Assembly: GCA_009667805.1 (NCBI GenBank)
Contig: CM019066.1
Span: 2,790,001 to 2,854,000 of the forward strand
Origin: Leptobrachium leishanense
Lineage: Eukaryota; Chordata; Amphibia; Anura; Megophryidae
Reading direction: 5' to 3'
Length of the DNA stretch: 64,000 bases
Shown here: piece after piece, positions 48,160-59,932 of the stretch
How positions within the stretch are numbered: position 1 is the stretch's first letter
How the letters are laid out: each line of letters starts with the position of its first letter
The notes under the pieces: generated by a model
Told to the model about the DNA's origin: nothing
Database searches by the model: none
Seen by the model: the letters and a program-made list of their open reading frames with translations, nothing else
Program-made: the position numbers and the translations under genes

Positions 48160-48757
48160 AGGTCCATATCCCTGCCCTCCAGTAATTGTCCTTGGGCAAG
48201 ACACCTAACGGTGCATACTTGCCTACCACACAATATCGGCTGTGGAATCCAGTGGTAACGTCTCTGCCCTTCAAACATGGAGAAGCAAGTCAAAATCCGT
48301 GACCAGCACATCCCTCCAATACAACTGAGGAGAAGCAAGTTTCTTACTTTACGAGAAGCGGGTTCAACCTAACCACCAGGTCACTGATCTACAATCATGG
48401 AAAGATGACCCGATCCCGCTCAGAAGACGCCACCAGAGAGTGTCCTCGGGCAAGACACCTCTGATATGGATGCGCCTACCTCACAAAATACTTGTACATC
48501 TCATAGATTGTAAATTCCCTTGGGAACAGGGTCCCCCTGTATCAGGGTGTATTATCCAATCTTCCCCCAGTCACTCAAGAGCTCCCTATTAACATACCTC
48601 GATACAAAATGCACCTGTAAACATGTAACATGTTGTTTTTAATATGTTTCATTTATTACTTTGTATTTCTGTAACGACTGTAACAATTCAATGTTGTTGA
48701 ACCCAGGACATACTTGAAAAGGAGAGAAATCTCAATGTATCCTTCCTGGTAAATTAT
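48160..48757 (+). mobile_element. SINE-like repeat, long copy
   Basis: Contains TCCTTGGGCAAGACACCTAA, the block GCGGGTTCAACCTAACCACC, a second TCCTCGGGCAAGACACCTCT, GGATGCGCCTACCTCACAAA, and the tail GAGAGAAATCTCAATGTATC then CTTCCTGGTAAATTATTATT. The same order occurs on the minus strand around 8.3-11.9 kb. GATGCGCC at 48469-48476 is the uninterrupted target of the 3.1-kb hAT-like element. An L2-like tail (TTTATAAAGCGCCAGCA) follows at about 48778. Confidence 0.78.
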
Positions 48758-48849
48758 TATTATTATTATTATTACTCTTTATTTATAAAGCGCCAGCATA
48801 TTCCGTAAAATACTTTATATAAAAAAAAGTCTGGATCAAGTAGTTTGGA

Positions 48850-50939
48850 CACGAGTATCAAGATAGAAAAGAAGGGGCTGGTCACTACATCATGCCACAG
48901 GCAATAGCATTCGGCTTGTTAGCAAAAACAAAAAAGGAAAGAAACCACTGTGGTACTCTGCAGAAGTGGCCAAAATAGTGAAGAACAAAAAGATAGCATT
49001 CAATAATTATAAAAAAAACTCAGAGTGAAGAAGATAGGCAAACCTATAAGATTAGGCAGAAAGAGGCAAAGCAATTTATAAGAGCTTCCAAAGCACACGC
49101 AGAAGAGAAAATAGCTCAGTCAGTAAAAAAGGGGGACAAAACATTTTTTAGCTACATAAACGAGAAAAGAAAAGTAAAACAAGGATTAGTTAGATTAAAA
49201 ACAAAGGAAGGAAGGTATGTAGAAGAGGATTAAAGTCTCGCTGGCTGCCTCAATGAATATTTTTGTTCAGTCTTTGCAGAAAAAAAGGAAGGAAAGGGAC
49301 CTCAGTTAGGAGGAAACACTAACGAGACATTTACATATGAGTTTACAGAGGAGGAGGTTCTACAGCAGCAGTCTAAAGTAAAGACAAATAAGTCAATGGG
49401 GCCTGATGGGATCCACCCTAAATTATTAAAAGAGCTCAGTGATGTAATAGCAAAACCGTTAACAGATTTATTTAACCAATTCTTGTTAACGGGAGTCGTC
49501 CCAGAAGACTGGAAATTAGCAAATGTTGTGCCCATTTACAAGAAGGTAGTAGGAGGAATCGGGGAACTATAGGCCAGTTAGTCTTACGTCAGTAGTGGGG
49601 AAATTAATGGAAACCATGTTAAAGGAAAGGATTGTTGAACATCTAAAAACACATAGATTACAGGATCAGAAACAACATGGGTTTACCTCAGGGAGATCAT
49701 GCCAAACTAATCTTATTGATTTTTTTTGATAGGGTAACAAAAATAATAGACACAGGTGGTGCAGTAGACATTGCTTATTTAGATTTCAGTAAGGCTTTTG
49801 ATACTGTTCCGCATAAAAGGCTTATCAATAAATTGCAATCTTTGAGCTTGGATTCCAATATTGTTGAATGGATTAGGCAGTGGCTGAGTGACAGGCAACA
49901 GAGGGTTGTGGTAAATGGAGTTTATTCGGCGCAAGGTCTTGTTACCAGTGGGGTACCTCAGGGGTCAGTACTTGGACCCATTCTCTTTAATATTTTTATT
50001 AGTGATATTGCAGAAGGTATTATTGGAAAAGTAAGTCTTTTTGCTGATGACACAAAGATTTGCAAAAGGGTTGACGTTCCTGGAGGGATCAGCCAAATGA
50101 CAACTGATTTAGGTAAACTAAAAAAATGGTCGGAGCTGTGGCAATTGAGTTTTAATGTGGATAAGTGCAAGATAATGCACCTGGGACGTAAAAACCCAAG
50201 TGCTGAATATAGAATATTTATTACAGTCCTAACCTCAACATCTGAGGAAAGGCATTTAGGGGTTATTATTTCAGAGGATCTAAGGGTAAGCAGTCAATGT
50301 AATAGAGCAGCAGGAAATGCTGGCAGAATGCTTGGTTGTGTAGGGAGAGGTATTAGCAGTAGGAAAAGGGAAGTGCTCATGCCACTGTACAGAGCACTGG
50401 TGAGACCTCACTTGGAGTACTGTGTGCAGTACTGGAGACCGTATCTCCAGAAGGATATAGACATCCTAGAGAGAGTTCAGAGAAGGGCTACTAAAATGGT
50501 GTATGGGTTGAAGGAGAAAAGTTACCAGGAAAGGCTTAATGATCTTAACATGTACAGCTTGGAAAAAAGACGAGACAGAGGAGATATGATAGAAACATTT
50601 AAATACGTAAAGGGAACCCACAATGTAGATGAAGGGAGTATATTTAAAAGGAAACAAAGTAGCAAAACAAGAGGACATAGTCTTAGATTAGAGGGGCAAA
50701 GGTTTAAAAGTAACATCAGAATGCATTATTTTACTGAGAGGGTGGTGGATACATGGAACAGCCTTCCAGTTGAAGTGGTAGAGGCCAACAGTAATTGAAT
50801 TTAAGCAGGCATGGGATAGGCATAAGGCTATCCTAAACAAAAGATAAATCCCGGTTAAGTATCCATGTAATTGGGCAGACTAGATGGGCCGAAAGGTTCT
50901 TATCTGCCGACATTTTCTATGTTTGTATGTTTCTATGTG
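48850..50939 (+). pseudogene. CR1-type LINE, 5'-truncated, with reverse transcriptase
   Basis: Relic of the second protein of a CR1 retrotransposon, which copies its RNA into DNA at the target site. The endonuclease domain is absent. Up to about 49675 the RT start is readable in several frames (NEYFCSVFAEK, KTNKSMGPDGIHPKLLKELS, LANVVPIYKK). From 49677 to 50798 one frame is open: DIAYLDFSKAFDTVPHKRL, SGVPQGSVLGPILFNIFISD, the catalytic FADDTKI, HLGVIISEDL, and the C-terminus RVVDTWNSLPVEVVEA. The 3' end finishes in TTCTATG-type short repeats, typical of CR1. Frameshifts and stops before 49677 make it inactive. Confidence 0.93.
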
Positions 50940-51990
50940 GTGAACAAAAAGAGTTGATATTCTGATGCATGGTGAGGTGCAACATTCTGGTTCCCAACCT
51001 GAACCTTTGTCGGACATCGTTGGGAACCAACTCTTTGCACCACACCATGCTTCAAGTAATCGGCTCTTTTTCTTCACTCTATGGAGTTTCCAATTTGTTA
51101 TTGTGCTGGTCTGGCTGCCTGGATTGCCTGGGAACTCAGATGTGCTCCTCTGTGGGTTTCTATATATGAATGTGTGCTATATCAATCCTGATATAAATTG
51201 AAGTATCAAGACACCACGCTGCCTGAGATTTTATGATATAACCCTATGATCTAAATACTAGCTATACCTACTCACCTCCCACTTCCCTTAACTTAAATTG
51301 AACCTGACACATTTATGTTATTCTATGAACTCTGTGTGACTGATACGTCAACTTGTGTTTATACTAACGGAATTACTAAATGTACAGATCGTCAGATAAA
51401 AGGAGATTTGGTCTAAATTCTACCTGTCAGCATGTTATGATCCCTTTCTACTTAGTAAGCAAAAAGAAATGCTGGCTACTGAGTCCCCACCGATATATAC
51501 AAGGGCATCTCGATTCTTGTTTCTCTTTGTGATGGAGAAACAGATTATCAATGTAGCAATCCACGCTTCAAAATCTTCAATAGCATTTCTTTATATGGTA
51601 ACGTATAAGACAAAAAACACAGCAGCGCAGCTGCAGCAAGGTGACACAAATGATTAAAAAATGATTGACACTTGGTCCTAACCTTTATTGTTAACCAGGA
51701 ACGAACAATGAATAAACAATCACCAAGCCCCAAACTCGGCAATACAACAATGAGGAGGCGCAGGTCCACTAAAACCCTAGCCACCAAGCCATAACCATGG
51801 ATGTAATTGAGGGTAGAAAGTAGTGAATGAGGCAGAACTGCTGGATATTATCGCGACAGTTCGTGCTGCTTACAGACCTCCCTATCTATCAAAGTAGTAC
51901 AAAGTAGTGATAATGCTAGAAATGGAACATAGCATATGTGACCATAGAATGAGCCAAGGAGGAGAAAACAAAGAACTGTTAAAAAACACC
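50940..51990. other. Unassigned spacer
   Basis: No recognisable gene or paired termini. Confidence 0.4.
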
Positions 51991-51991
51991 A

Positions 51992-52056
51992 ATAGCCATA
52001 GCTCGACGCGTTCTAGAGTAAGCCATTGTGGGCGAAACACGTCGAGCTATGGCTAT
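51992..52056. repeat. 17-bp inverted repeat
   Basis: ATAGCCATAGCTCGACG and CGTCGAGCTATGGCTAT are exact complements separated by 31 bp that include GGGCGAAACACG. Resembles a dispersed hairpin type that I recall from amphibian genomes. Confidence 0.9.
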
Positions 52057-52540
52057 GTTGTAGGGCCCAAATGCAAACATATCACCTGCAATACATTTAA
52101 TTCCATTGCATTGCTCCAACGTCATCGCCGTCTGAGTACGGATAATTTTTTGAGAACGATCTGGGTTGCCCACTTCAATTGACTCTGGACGACCTAGGTT
52201 GACCGACAGGCAGACTGCCGAACTCTGTCGAAGACCACCGGACTGAAGGAAAAAAAGAAAAAAAGCAGCCAAACGCCACTGAAGACTGCTGAACGGCAGG
52301 AGAAAATAAAAAACGCTGCCAAACTGCAGAAAGAAATAAAACAGAACTCTGCTATTCTTCTTAATAGGTGTTTAAACCAATAAAAAATACATTTAAAATG
52401 TGTGTGACTAATAAAAAGGGTCCTTTAAAAAAGAATAAAAAAAGCTGTTACAGAACATAAAAAATGCCTTTTAAAAAAAATTGGAAACAAATTCAGATAA
52501 AAAAAATTGTAAAAGGGTTGGGGTGGAAATAGGGGGAGAG
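52057..52540. other. Unassigned, A-rich spacer
   Basis: Contains several AAAAAAG runs; no gene seen. Confidence 0.4.
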
Positions 52541-52918
52541 GACTGCAAGGTGAGAGTGATGGACTGCAAGGTGAGATCGATGGACTGCAAAGTGAGAGTG
52601 ATGGGCTGCAAGGTGGGAGTGATGGACTGCAAGGTGGGTGTGATGGACTGTAAGGTGAGAGTGATGGCCTGCAAGGTGAGAGTGATGGACTGCAAGGTGA
52701 GAGTGATGGTCTGCAAGGTGAGATTGATGGACTGCAAGGTGAGAGTGATGGGCTGCAAGGTGGGAGTGATGGACTGCAAGGTGAGAGTGATGGACTGCAA
52801 GGTGAGATCGATGGACTGCAAAGTGAGAGTGATGGACTGTAAGATGAGATTGATGGACTGCAAGGTGAGAGTGATGGGCTACAAGTGGGAGTGATGGACT
52901 GCAAGGTGAGAGTGATTG
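52541..52918. repeat. 21-bp minisatellite, about 18 units
   Basis: Unit GGACTGCAAGGTGAGAGTGA plus T, with GGGCTGC and GTGAGATCGAT variants. Reading frames in both directions are artefacts of the 21-bp period. Confidence 0.97.
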
Positions 52919-53124
52919 ATGGTTGTGTCAGTGAGTCGAGTGGTAGGCTTCCCTAAATAGGAATGTCTTAAGGGAGCATTTGAAGGAAGGGAAACTAGGG
53001 GAAAGTCTGACAGTACGAGGGAGAGAGTTCCAGAGGATGGTGGCTGCGCATTAGAAATCCTGCAGTCTATCATGGGAAGAGGTGATTCTGGAAGAAGCTA
53101 GTCGCAGGTCACTGTTTGATCTTA

Positions 53125-53438
53125 GGCCCCATTCATACCTGAGCGTATTTCATACGCTCGTTTTTTCCCCGGCGTATGAACCCATCATTCATACGCGCGT
53201 TTTCGATAACGCCGATAACAGCGCGTTCACGGCCATGTCTATGGCCGCGAACGTGCTGTAATATGCCCCAAAGAAGCTCCTGTACTTCTTGGGGCATAGG
53301 GCATTTTACAGCGCTTTCCTACGCGCTGTAAAACGCCCAGGTGTGAACGGGCCCCATAGGAAATCATGGGATTTCCGTGTTTGGGCATTTTACAGCACGT
53401 AGGAACGCGCTGTAAAACGCCCAGGTGTGAACGGGGCC
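53125..53438. mobile_element. Harbinger-like MITE, second family
   Basis: 314 bp, CpG-rich; ends GGCCCCATTCATACCTGAGC and CAGGTGTGAACGGGGCC, flanked by TTA at 53122-53124 and 53439-53441. The right terminal block ACGCGCTGTAAAACGCCCAG is duplicated (about 53321 and 53405). Sits inside an unclassified repeat region (52920-53530). Confidence 0.85.
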
Positions 53439-53441
53439 TTA

Positions 53442-54695
53442 AGGAGCGGGCTGCGGTGTATTTAGTGATTAATGAGGACGGGTAGTAGGGAGCCGAGTTA
53501 ATACAGTGGATGGCCAGCCTAAGGCGAAGCTAAGGTGGATGGAACGGTGAAAACCATGAAGAACTAGAGTGGTTTCAGTAGAGGATTCACCGTAGTTTCA
53601 CTGTACTTGACACACCATAGTTCTTGAAATCAAAACCACCATTCTTTCAATGAAAGGACGTCGTTTATTGAATAACCCTTTTAGATCGTCGCTGCTTCTC
53701 CTTCTTTATAAGCATCATTTCCGATGTAACCCTGCTGTACTTTTATTATTTTGTTGCAGCCTACCTAGAATACTTGATATACTCGATAAGGGTCAGGTAT
53801 CATCAGTCCAATACGAGCTCACTCTTTAGTAGAAGGCCAACCTCATTTATAGATGCAAAAAAAATTATAAAGGATAAAGTAATACATAAAAAAATGCTTT
53901 TTTTCCGCAATGCTTTCAGTTAAGCAGATAATATCTGTATTTTTTTGCAGGGTATTTTTACAAATGTGATTTTTTAAATTATTATTTTGTCTTTTTTATG
54001 CGTTTTTTTCTACACTAAGGCTTAAAAAGTAACCATTTTTAGAAGCAGGTAAAATGTAGGTTAATTAAAAAATAAAGACAGTTTTCAGCAGCTACGGCGC
54101 TCTTTGTATTCAATAAATGAGTTGCATTGTTATTATTATTTTTGCATTCAGTAATCTATTTTCACGCTGCTCTCTAAGCCCTATTATCGGTCCTGCAGAT
54201 TCCTCTACATGACCAGTTTTCTGCAGTGAACAAAAATGTCATCTAAATCCCAAGTGACACTCTTAAGCACTTGGCAGCAGAAGGGCTCTTCTGAGCAAGA
54301 TTAAGTTAATGGAAGCATTTGGGCAACATCTGCATGTCTCTTCATCCCAGTAATGCCAACTCACAGTACACAAACATGTGATAGAGGATTGCTCTGATTA
54401 TCACTTAAGAAGCATGCTGGCTGAAGGCTCCCTTTGCAGGCATGTTTCAAGAAAATGATACTTAAAGAAAAGGCAGCTTGAAAGGCACAGGAAAGGAATC
54501 TCCGAAGGGAAGGTTTAACCTTTGTGTAAACTGACATTAAAAAAAATATATATATTGTTAGGGCGGCTGGGAGCTGCAGGGTACACTTTCTAAGGTTTTT
54601 TTTATCCTTTAATATTTTTTATATATTACATTTTATGAAATTTGACCTTGATTGTATTACATATTATTATGATATCTGAGCTTTTTATTTTCTTT
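53442..54695. other. Unassigned, probably unique DNA
   Basis: Apart from the flanks of the MITE no structure was seen; 54130-54540 looks like ordinary unique sequence. Confidence 0.4.
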
Positions 54696-54699
54696 TTTT

Positions 54700-55715
54700 A
54701 CTATTTTTGCAGAGGCTTCTATTGTCTTATCATAAACTTGTTTTTTTAACAAATATCTTAAATTATTGATTATATATTAAGATAAAAGTTAACCTTTTTC
54801 TTGTTTTTTATGTATTTTTTGTAGAGGCTTCTGTTGTCTTCTATCACAAAATCAATCTATTTTCTTTTTAGTTTAATTATATTATTGATTAGATTAAATA
54901 TTATTCACACTTTGGACCATTTTCTTTTTTTAAAACCTTTTTAGTAATGCCTTCTGTTGTCGTCCTTCATAAAATACTTGTAATACCTTTAATTATGTTA
55001 TTGATTATATTATACTTTATTCTTTTTATTTTTATTTTATTTTTTGGTAATGCCTTCTGTTGGCTTCCTTCATAAAATACTTTTAATATGTTGAATTATG
55101 TTATCGATAATATTATATTTTATTATTTCTATTTATTTTTTTATTTAAGTTTTTTGGTATCGCCTTCTGTTGTCGTCCTTCATAAAATACTTTTAATACT
55201 TTTAATTATGTTATTGATTATATTATACTTTATTCTTTCTATTTTTATTTTGTTTTTTGGTAATGCCTTCTGTTGGCTTCCTTCATAAAATACTTTTAAT
55301 ATGTTGAATTATGTTATCGATAATATTATATTTTATTATTTCAATTTTTTTTTTATTTTTTTTTTGGTATCGCCTTCTGTTGTCTTCCTTCATAAAATAA
55401 TTTTAATATGTTTAATTATGTTATTGATTATGCTATATTTTATTCTTTCTATTAATTATCTATTAATTTTTATTTTATTTTTGGTATCGCCTTCTGTTGT
55501 TTTCCTTCATAAAATACTTTTAATACTTTTAATTATGTTATTGATTATATTATTTTTTATTCTTTCTATTGATTTTTTGGTAACGCCTTCTGTTGTCTTC
55601 CTTCATAAAATATTTTAATATGTTTTAGTTTTGCTATTGATTATATTATATTTTATTCCTCTATTTATTTCTATTTTATTTTTTTTGGTAATGCCTTCTG
55701 CTGTCTCCCATCACA
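54700..55715. repeat. AT-rich satellite, unit about 108 bp
   Basis: About ten units, each with GCCTTCTGTTGTCTTCCTTC then ATAAAATACTTTTAATA, TTATGTTATTGATTATATTA and T-rich sequence. The left units are more diverged (AGGCTTCTGTTGTC). It ends directly at the CAGGATTATTC element at 55720. Confidence 0.95.
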
Positions 55716-55719
55716 CTAT

Positions 55720-56620
55720 CAGGATTATTCAAAGAGATCCGAATTTTGGTCGAAAGGTAACCAAACAGTGAAAATCAGCGTTCGGTTTCCTTTCTTGGCC
55801 ATTTGGCTATTCAGAGAGCAGGCAATTCGCCAAATGTTGGCGAATTGCCTGCACATACGGTGCCTGTTCGGTGCCTGTTCAAGGGCAGTGAAATCCACAT
55901 AGCTTTGTCTATTCAGAGAACAAAAACCAGCAGTGAAAAGTTGCCGAATTGCCCTGCCATTCGGTTGCTTCATGTGGCAGATTACGTTAGGCTTCAATGT
56001 TAAAAATATTCCCATTTTAATTCATTATCTATTAAACCGTTGATTATAATATTCTGCAGTAACAAGTCTCTTTATGTATCGATTTTTTGGGATATTTTAA
56101 GCATTTTTCGGGATTTTTTTGCCCAAAAATTTTGCCGTTTTTTTTTTTTTATTATTTTGTTTTTAAATGTTTGTTCTTTTTTCTTTAACAGTCCTTTTTA
56201 TTATCATTCATTGGACCTCATATGTAAATTTCAGACATTTTCGCTCATTAGTTTCTTTGAAAACAGCGTTTCACTTTTCAAACATTCAAGCGAACGTTTT
56301 TTTTTTTAACTCCATTCGTCTGCGGTGTCGGGTTTTTCCGGCGGCTGCGCTTCGTGTGATCGGCGGCTGCCAGGGCTTTTCCACCGTTTTCGGTGGGGTT
56401 AATCCAGATGTTTTTGCGGGTTACAGTGTGCCTTCGCCAGGTTTTGCGGTGAGTGTTCGTCGGGTTTGCGGCGACTTTTCCCTGCATTACGATGGCCCTG
56501 TGGTGCTTGCTGAATACAACGCAGGGTCGTCGAAATGGGATCACCAAATCGTACCGAATTGAAGAGAACGTAAAGTCACCGAACGTGCAGTGACTTTTTG
56601 ATTCTCTTTGAATAACCCTG
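55720..56620. mobile_element. CAGGGTTATTC-family element, long form, second copy
   Basis: 901 bp; ends CAGGATTATTCAAAGAGATC and GATTCTCTTTGAATAACCCTG-like complement; flanked by TAT (55717-55719, 56621-56623). Same structure as 5177-6089. No transposase seen. Confidence 0.85.
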
Positions 56621-56623
56621 TAT

Positions 56624-57179
56624 ATATATTTTTTATAAGAATATTGGAACAATAACTGGGTTGCCTTTTAAAGCCTTGAAACTGCAAATGCATGAGTTTC
56701 CAGTTGGAAAGATTCACTGAGACGAAGAAAACACATGCTATTACCGTATCATATTATTATGTAACAGATGCAGATGTATTTGTTATTCATAAAACTCTGG
56801 ATCTGCTTCTGAATTGCATAATTTATGGAAAAGTCCACAGAGTTTGACAGTAGAGGACAGGCCTGTGTATTCACAAGATGCAGTTTGGTTATGTTAACCC
56901 TATATTACAATGGCTGGTGATACAGTAACCTCCAGTGGAGTGTAATTATAGTGACAGCATGTATATATATATATTGGGCAGTTTTTGAGGGTCTGCTGGG
57001 TGCAGGAGAAATATGCCAAGCACACTTTAATATCATTTAAAGGAATTTAAAAACACCTGATTTAGGAGTAAATCATGGTGATTTGGCTACAAACTATGAT
57101 CATGCATTATATAAGCCTGCAACAACATCATTGTACCCCATCAAGTCCTATCCTTCCTCATCCAATGCCTGTTGTTATG
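56624..57179. other. Unassigned spacer
   Basis: No recognisable feature. Confidence 0.4.
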
Positions 57180-57187
57180 AGATTAAC

Positions 57188-57783
57188 TAGGGATGTGCAT
57201 GGCTGAAAAATTTGTTTTGTTTAGTTTAGTTTCATTACGTTTTTAAATCATTTCGTTTTCGGAATTTCGTAACTAATTTCGCTTAGTTTCGGATCGATTT
57301 GAAATTTTGAATCGATTTGAAATTTCGAATCGATTCGAATTTCATATATCAATTTGATTGTTGATATCAATTCGAATTTTGGATCACTAAATAAAATCCC
57401 AATTGATCAAATTTTGCTGTTAAAAGAAAAGCTAGGGTTAAATTTTAAGCTGTGTCACAGTTTTAGTATTTGAGTCAAATTAAACAGTGAAACATAATTA
57501 AGTTGTATCATAAAGTCCTTTGCTGACTATTACTTGTATTGTAAGTTAAGCTCAATTACCATAGTTGATATCAATTTGATAGTTCATTTCATATTCCATA
57601 GTTGATATCAGTTATTCAAATTATTCTTTTATGATGATGACACAGTGTAAATCGAAATAAATTCGTTATATACCGTTTCGTTTCGAATTCGTATCGATTC
57701 GTTATTCGGAAGTACTTCCGAATACGAATTATCAAATTTCATTCCAAATTCCGAATTTTTTATGAAACGAATGCACATCTCTA
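57188..57783. mobile_element. hAT-like TAGGGATGTGCA element
   Basis: 596 bp, ends TAGGGATGTGCATGG and ATGCACATCTCTA, flanked by the exact octamer AGATTAAC (57180-57187, 57784-57791). The interior consists of AATCGATTCGAATTTCG-type words and is self-complementary. No coding sequence. Confidence 0.94.
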
Positions 57784-57909
57784 AGATTAACCTAATTGCT
57801 TGGGACATATGTACATCCTCCAGGAGCTCTCTGCAGTGCAAAGGTAAAACAGGTCCTGCAATGAGGCACCCGAGACAGTGAGGGGTGCAAAACCAAGGAG
57901 GGTGGTCGG

Positions 57910-58437
57910 TAGGGATGTGCACCGATTTTTTTTTCGGTTCGATTCGATTCGATTTTTCGATTTTTTAAACTTTTCGATTCGGCTCGTTTCGACCACTTTC
58001 TGTTTCGATTCGGTTCGGTTTGATTAGTTTTTCGGGTACATTTATTTTTTGGAATATCGACCATTTTTCGTAATTTCGGGTCACTTTACTAGGTTTCTGT
58101 ATCGACTTTTCGTTATTTCGGAAATTTTCGTTTTTCGGAATTGTACATGGTTTTCGGCATATCGCCCATTTTTCGGAACTTTTCGTTTTTCGGAATTGTA
58201 CATGGTTTTCGGCATATCGCCCATTTTTCGTTTTTCGGAACTTTTTGTTTTTTCGGAACGTCTGTTCTCGTTTCAAAGCTGTCTAACTCTATTCGTTTTG
58301 ATGAAAACTACTATGGTTTACTTTTTTAATACTACTTTATATATTTTTTATAATAAATTTTTGGTTTGTTTTTTCGGATCCGATAATTCATTCTGTCGAT
58401 ACGATAATTCTGGCGATTCTATCGTGTTTTGTTTTAA
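57910..58437. mobile_element. TAGGGATGTGCACC-ended element, left part
   Basis: Begins TAGGGATGTGCACCGA and continues as TTCGATTCGG-rich sequence. The block TTTTTCGGAATTGTACATGG then TTTTCGGCATATCGCCCA is tandemly duplicated at about 58133 and 58190. No matching right end was found, so the copy is truncated or rearranged. Confidence 0.7.
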
Positions 58438-59170
58438 TTAACCCTTTCGCTGCTGAGGCTTTTCCACCTCTGTGCTGAGCTCATTTTTACCGGTTTTGCT
58501 CATCATGTTTAAACGTGTTTTGAAGCTTATTTTAGTATATGACCCAGACATATTATATATCGTTCTTTCCGGCAGACTGTGCAGATTCATAATATGTCAT
58601 TATTATATGTATACGTCATGACCTGTCTTTTTATTATAACAAAAAATGCAATAAAATATGATTTTTCAATAATTTACAATGTGTAAAGTGTTTTTTTTTC
58701 ACATTTTAACATGCGAGCAATTGCGGTTGTATTTTGTATGGGGTGCGCTTGTTAAAAAAATTAGAGATGGGGTCTCGTTACATTTTTTTTTGGGGAAAAT
58801 TACAAAACTTTTTAACAAACGCACCGCATACAAAAATTGTTAGTGCAGCATCATTGTTCACATTATAATTGAAATGGGAACAATATTGCTGCATTAACAA
58901 ACCAAAAAAAGAAAAAAAAATTGTTTATTTTTTTATAATTTTTTTTAAATATTTTTTTATTTTTAATTTTTTTACAAACGTTTTACATTCGTGTTTGGTA
59001 TCGTTGGAACGGCCATGCTCTGGCCGATCCAACAATACTAAACTTTAACCCCTAGCTGCCACGGATCGGGAGATAGGGGGTTCATTTTGGAACCCCCTAT
59101 CTCCACCATTGGTGGCAGCTAGGGGTTAACTCCAGGACTGGCGTCATCGTGCTATGCACGATGACGCCAG
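58438..59170. repeat. Shared internal module, copy 1
   Basis: Begins TTAACCCTTTCGCTGCTGAG and runs through CTTTCCGGCAGACTG to CGGATCGGGAGATAGGGGG and GGTTAACTCCA. The same order is at 60545-61250 and, in part, at about 36420-36990 inside the TAGGGATGAGC element. Two small hairpins lie at its end: CCCCCTATCTCC with its complement, and GACTGGCGTCATCGTG with CACGATGACGCCAGTC (59137-59174). Confidence 0.8.
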
Positions 59171-59210
59171 TCCTCAGGGGGAGTTCCCGGAAGCTTGGCC
59201 GACATCCGAC

Positions 59211-59480
59211 ATCCTCATGGATATGCCCCAGCTCCTCATGGATATTGCCCCAGCACCTCGGATATGCCCCAGCTCCTCGTGGACATGCCCCAGCTCCTCG
59301 TGGACATGCCCCAGCTCCTCGTGGACATGCCCCAGCTCCTCGTGGATATGCCCCAGCTCACACATGGATTTGCCCCAGCTCTTCGTGGATATGCCCCAGC
59401 TCCTCATGGATATGCCCCAGCTCCTCATGGATTTACCCCAGCACATGGAATGCCCCAGCACCTCATGATAATGGCCCCAG
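59211..59480. repeat. Minisatellite, unit GCCCCAGCTCCTCGTGGACAT
   Basis: About thirteen units of 18-22 bp, with CTCATGGATAT and CACATGGATTT variants. Complement core GGAGCTGGGGCAT is close to those of the 19.7-kb and 33.1-kb arrays. To the right, at 59748, lies a hAT-type terminus. Confidence 0.95.
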
Positions 59481-59748
59481 CTCACCTCCGCCGCCTTTTT
59501 CTCTCCCTCAGAGCGTCCGGCGGTGCGCAGCTTGGGCGCTCGCCAGGGGGAGCCACGTGACCAGCTGCGATTGGCTGGTGACGTGATTCCTCCAGGCGAG
59601 CGCCGAAGATGCATGCTTCGGACGCTCGCAGGGAGCGAAAAACGCGGTGGAGGGTGAGACACCCGCCCTTAGGGTGACGGTGTCACCCTGAAGGCGGGTG
59701 TCACCTGGTGCGGGCCGCACCCCCCGCCCCCACGTAGCGACGCCACTG
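59481..59748. mobile_element. hAT-like element, right end only
   Basis: Ends GTAGCGACGCCACTG; complement CAGTGGCGTCGCTACGTGGG resembles the terminus of the 19279-20299 element (CAGTGGCGTAGCGTGGG). The left end was not found, so the border on that side is unknown. Internal hairpin of TGACGGTGTCACC type at about 59675. Confidence 0.75.
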
Positions 59749-59807
59749 TTATATACATTTAACGGCCGCACGCCCACGGACTTACTCTATCCAAACAAAT
59801 TCAGAAT

Positions 59808-59915
59808 GATGTGAAACATTGGGACTTTTTGGATAGATTTCGATTTTCGACTATCCAGAAGTTAAAAAAATAAAAATGGTCGAAATCTAATGCAAAAGTC
59901 CTGATGTTTCACATC
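59808..59915. repeat. Fold-back
   Basis: GATGTGAAACATTGGGACTT and TTTCGA on the left pair with TCGAAATCT...AAGTCCTGATGTTTCACATC on the right, with mismatches. Confidence 0.8.
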
Positions 59916-59932
59916 GGGATATCAGATATTAA

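Noticed and set aside
52425..52904. Ser/Pro/Cys-rich minus-strand frame resembling a low-complexity secreted protein
   Set aside because: It is a translation of the 21-bp minisatellite, with equally long frames on the other strand.
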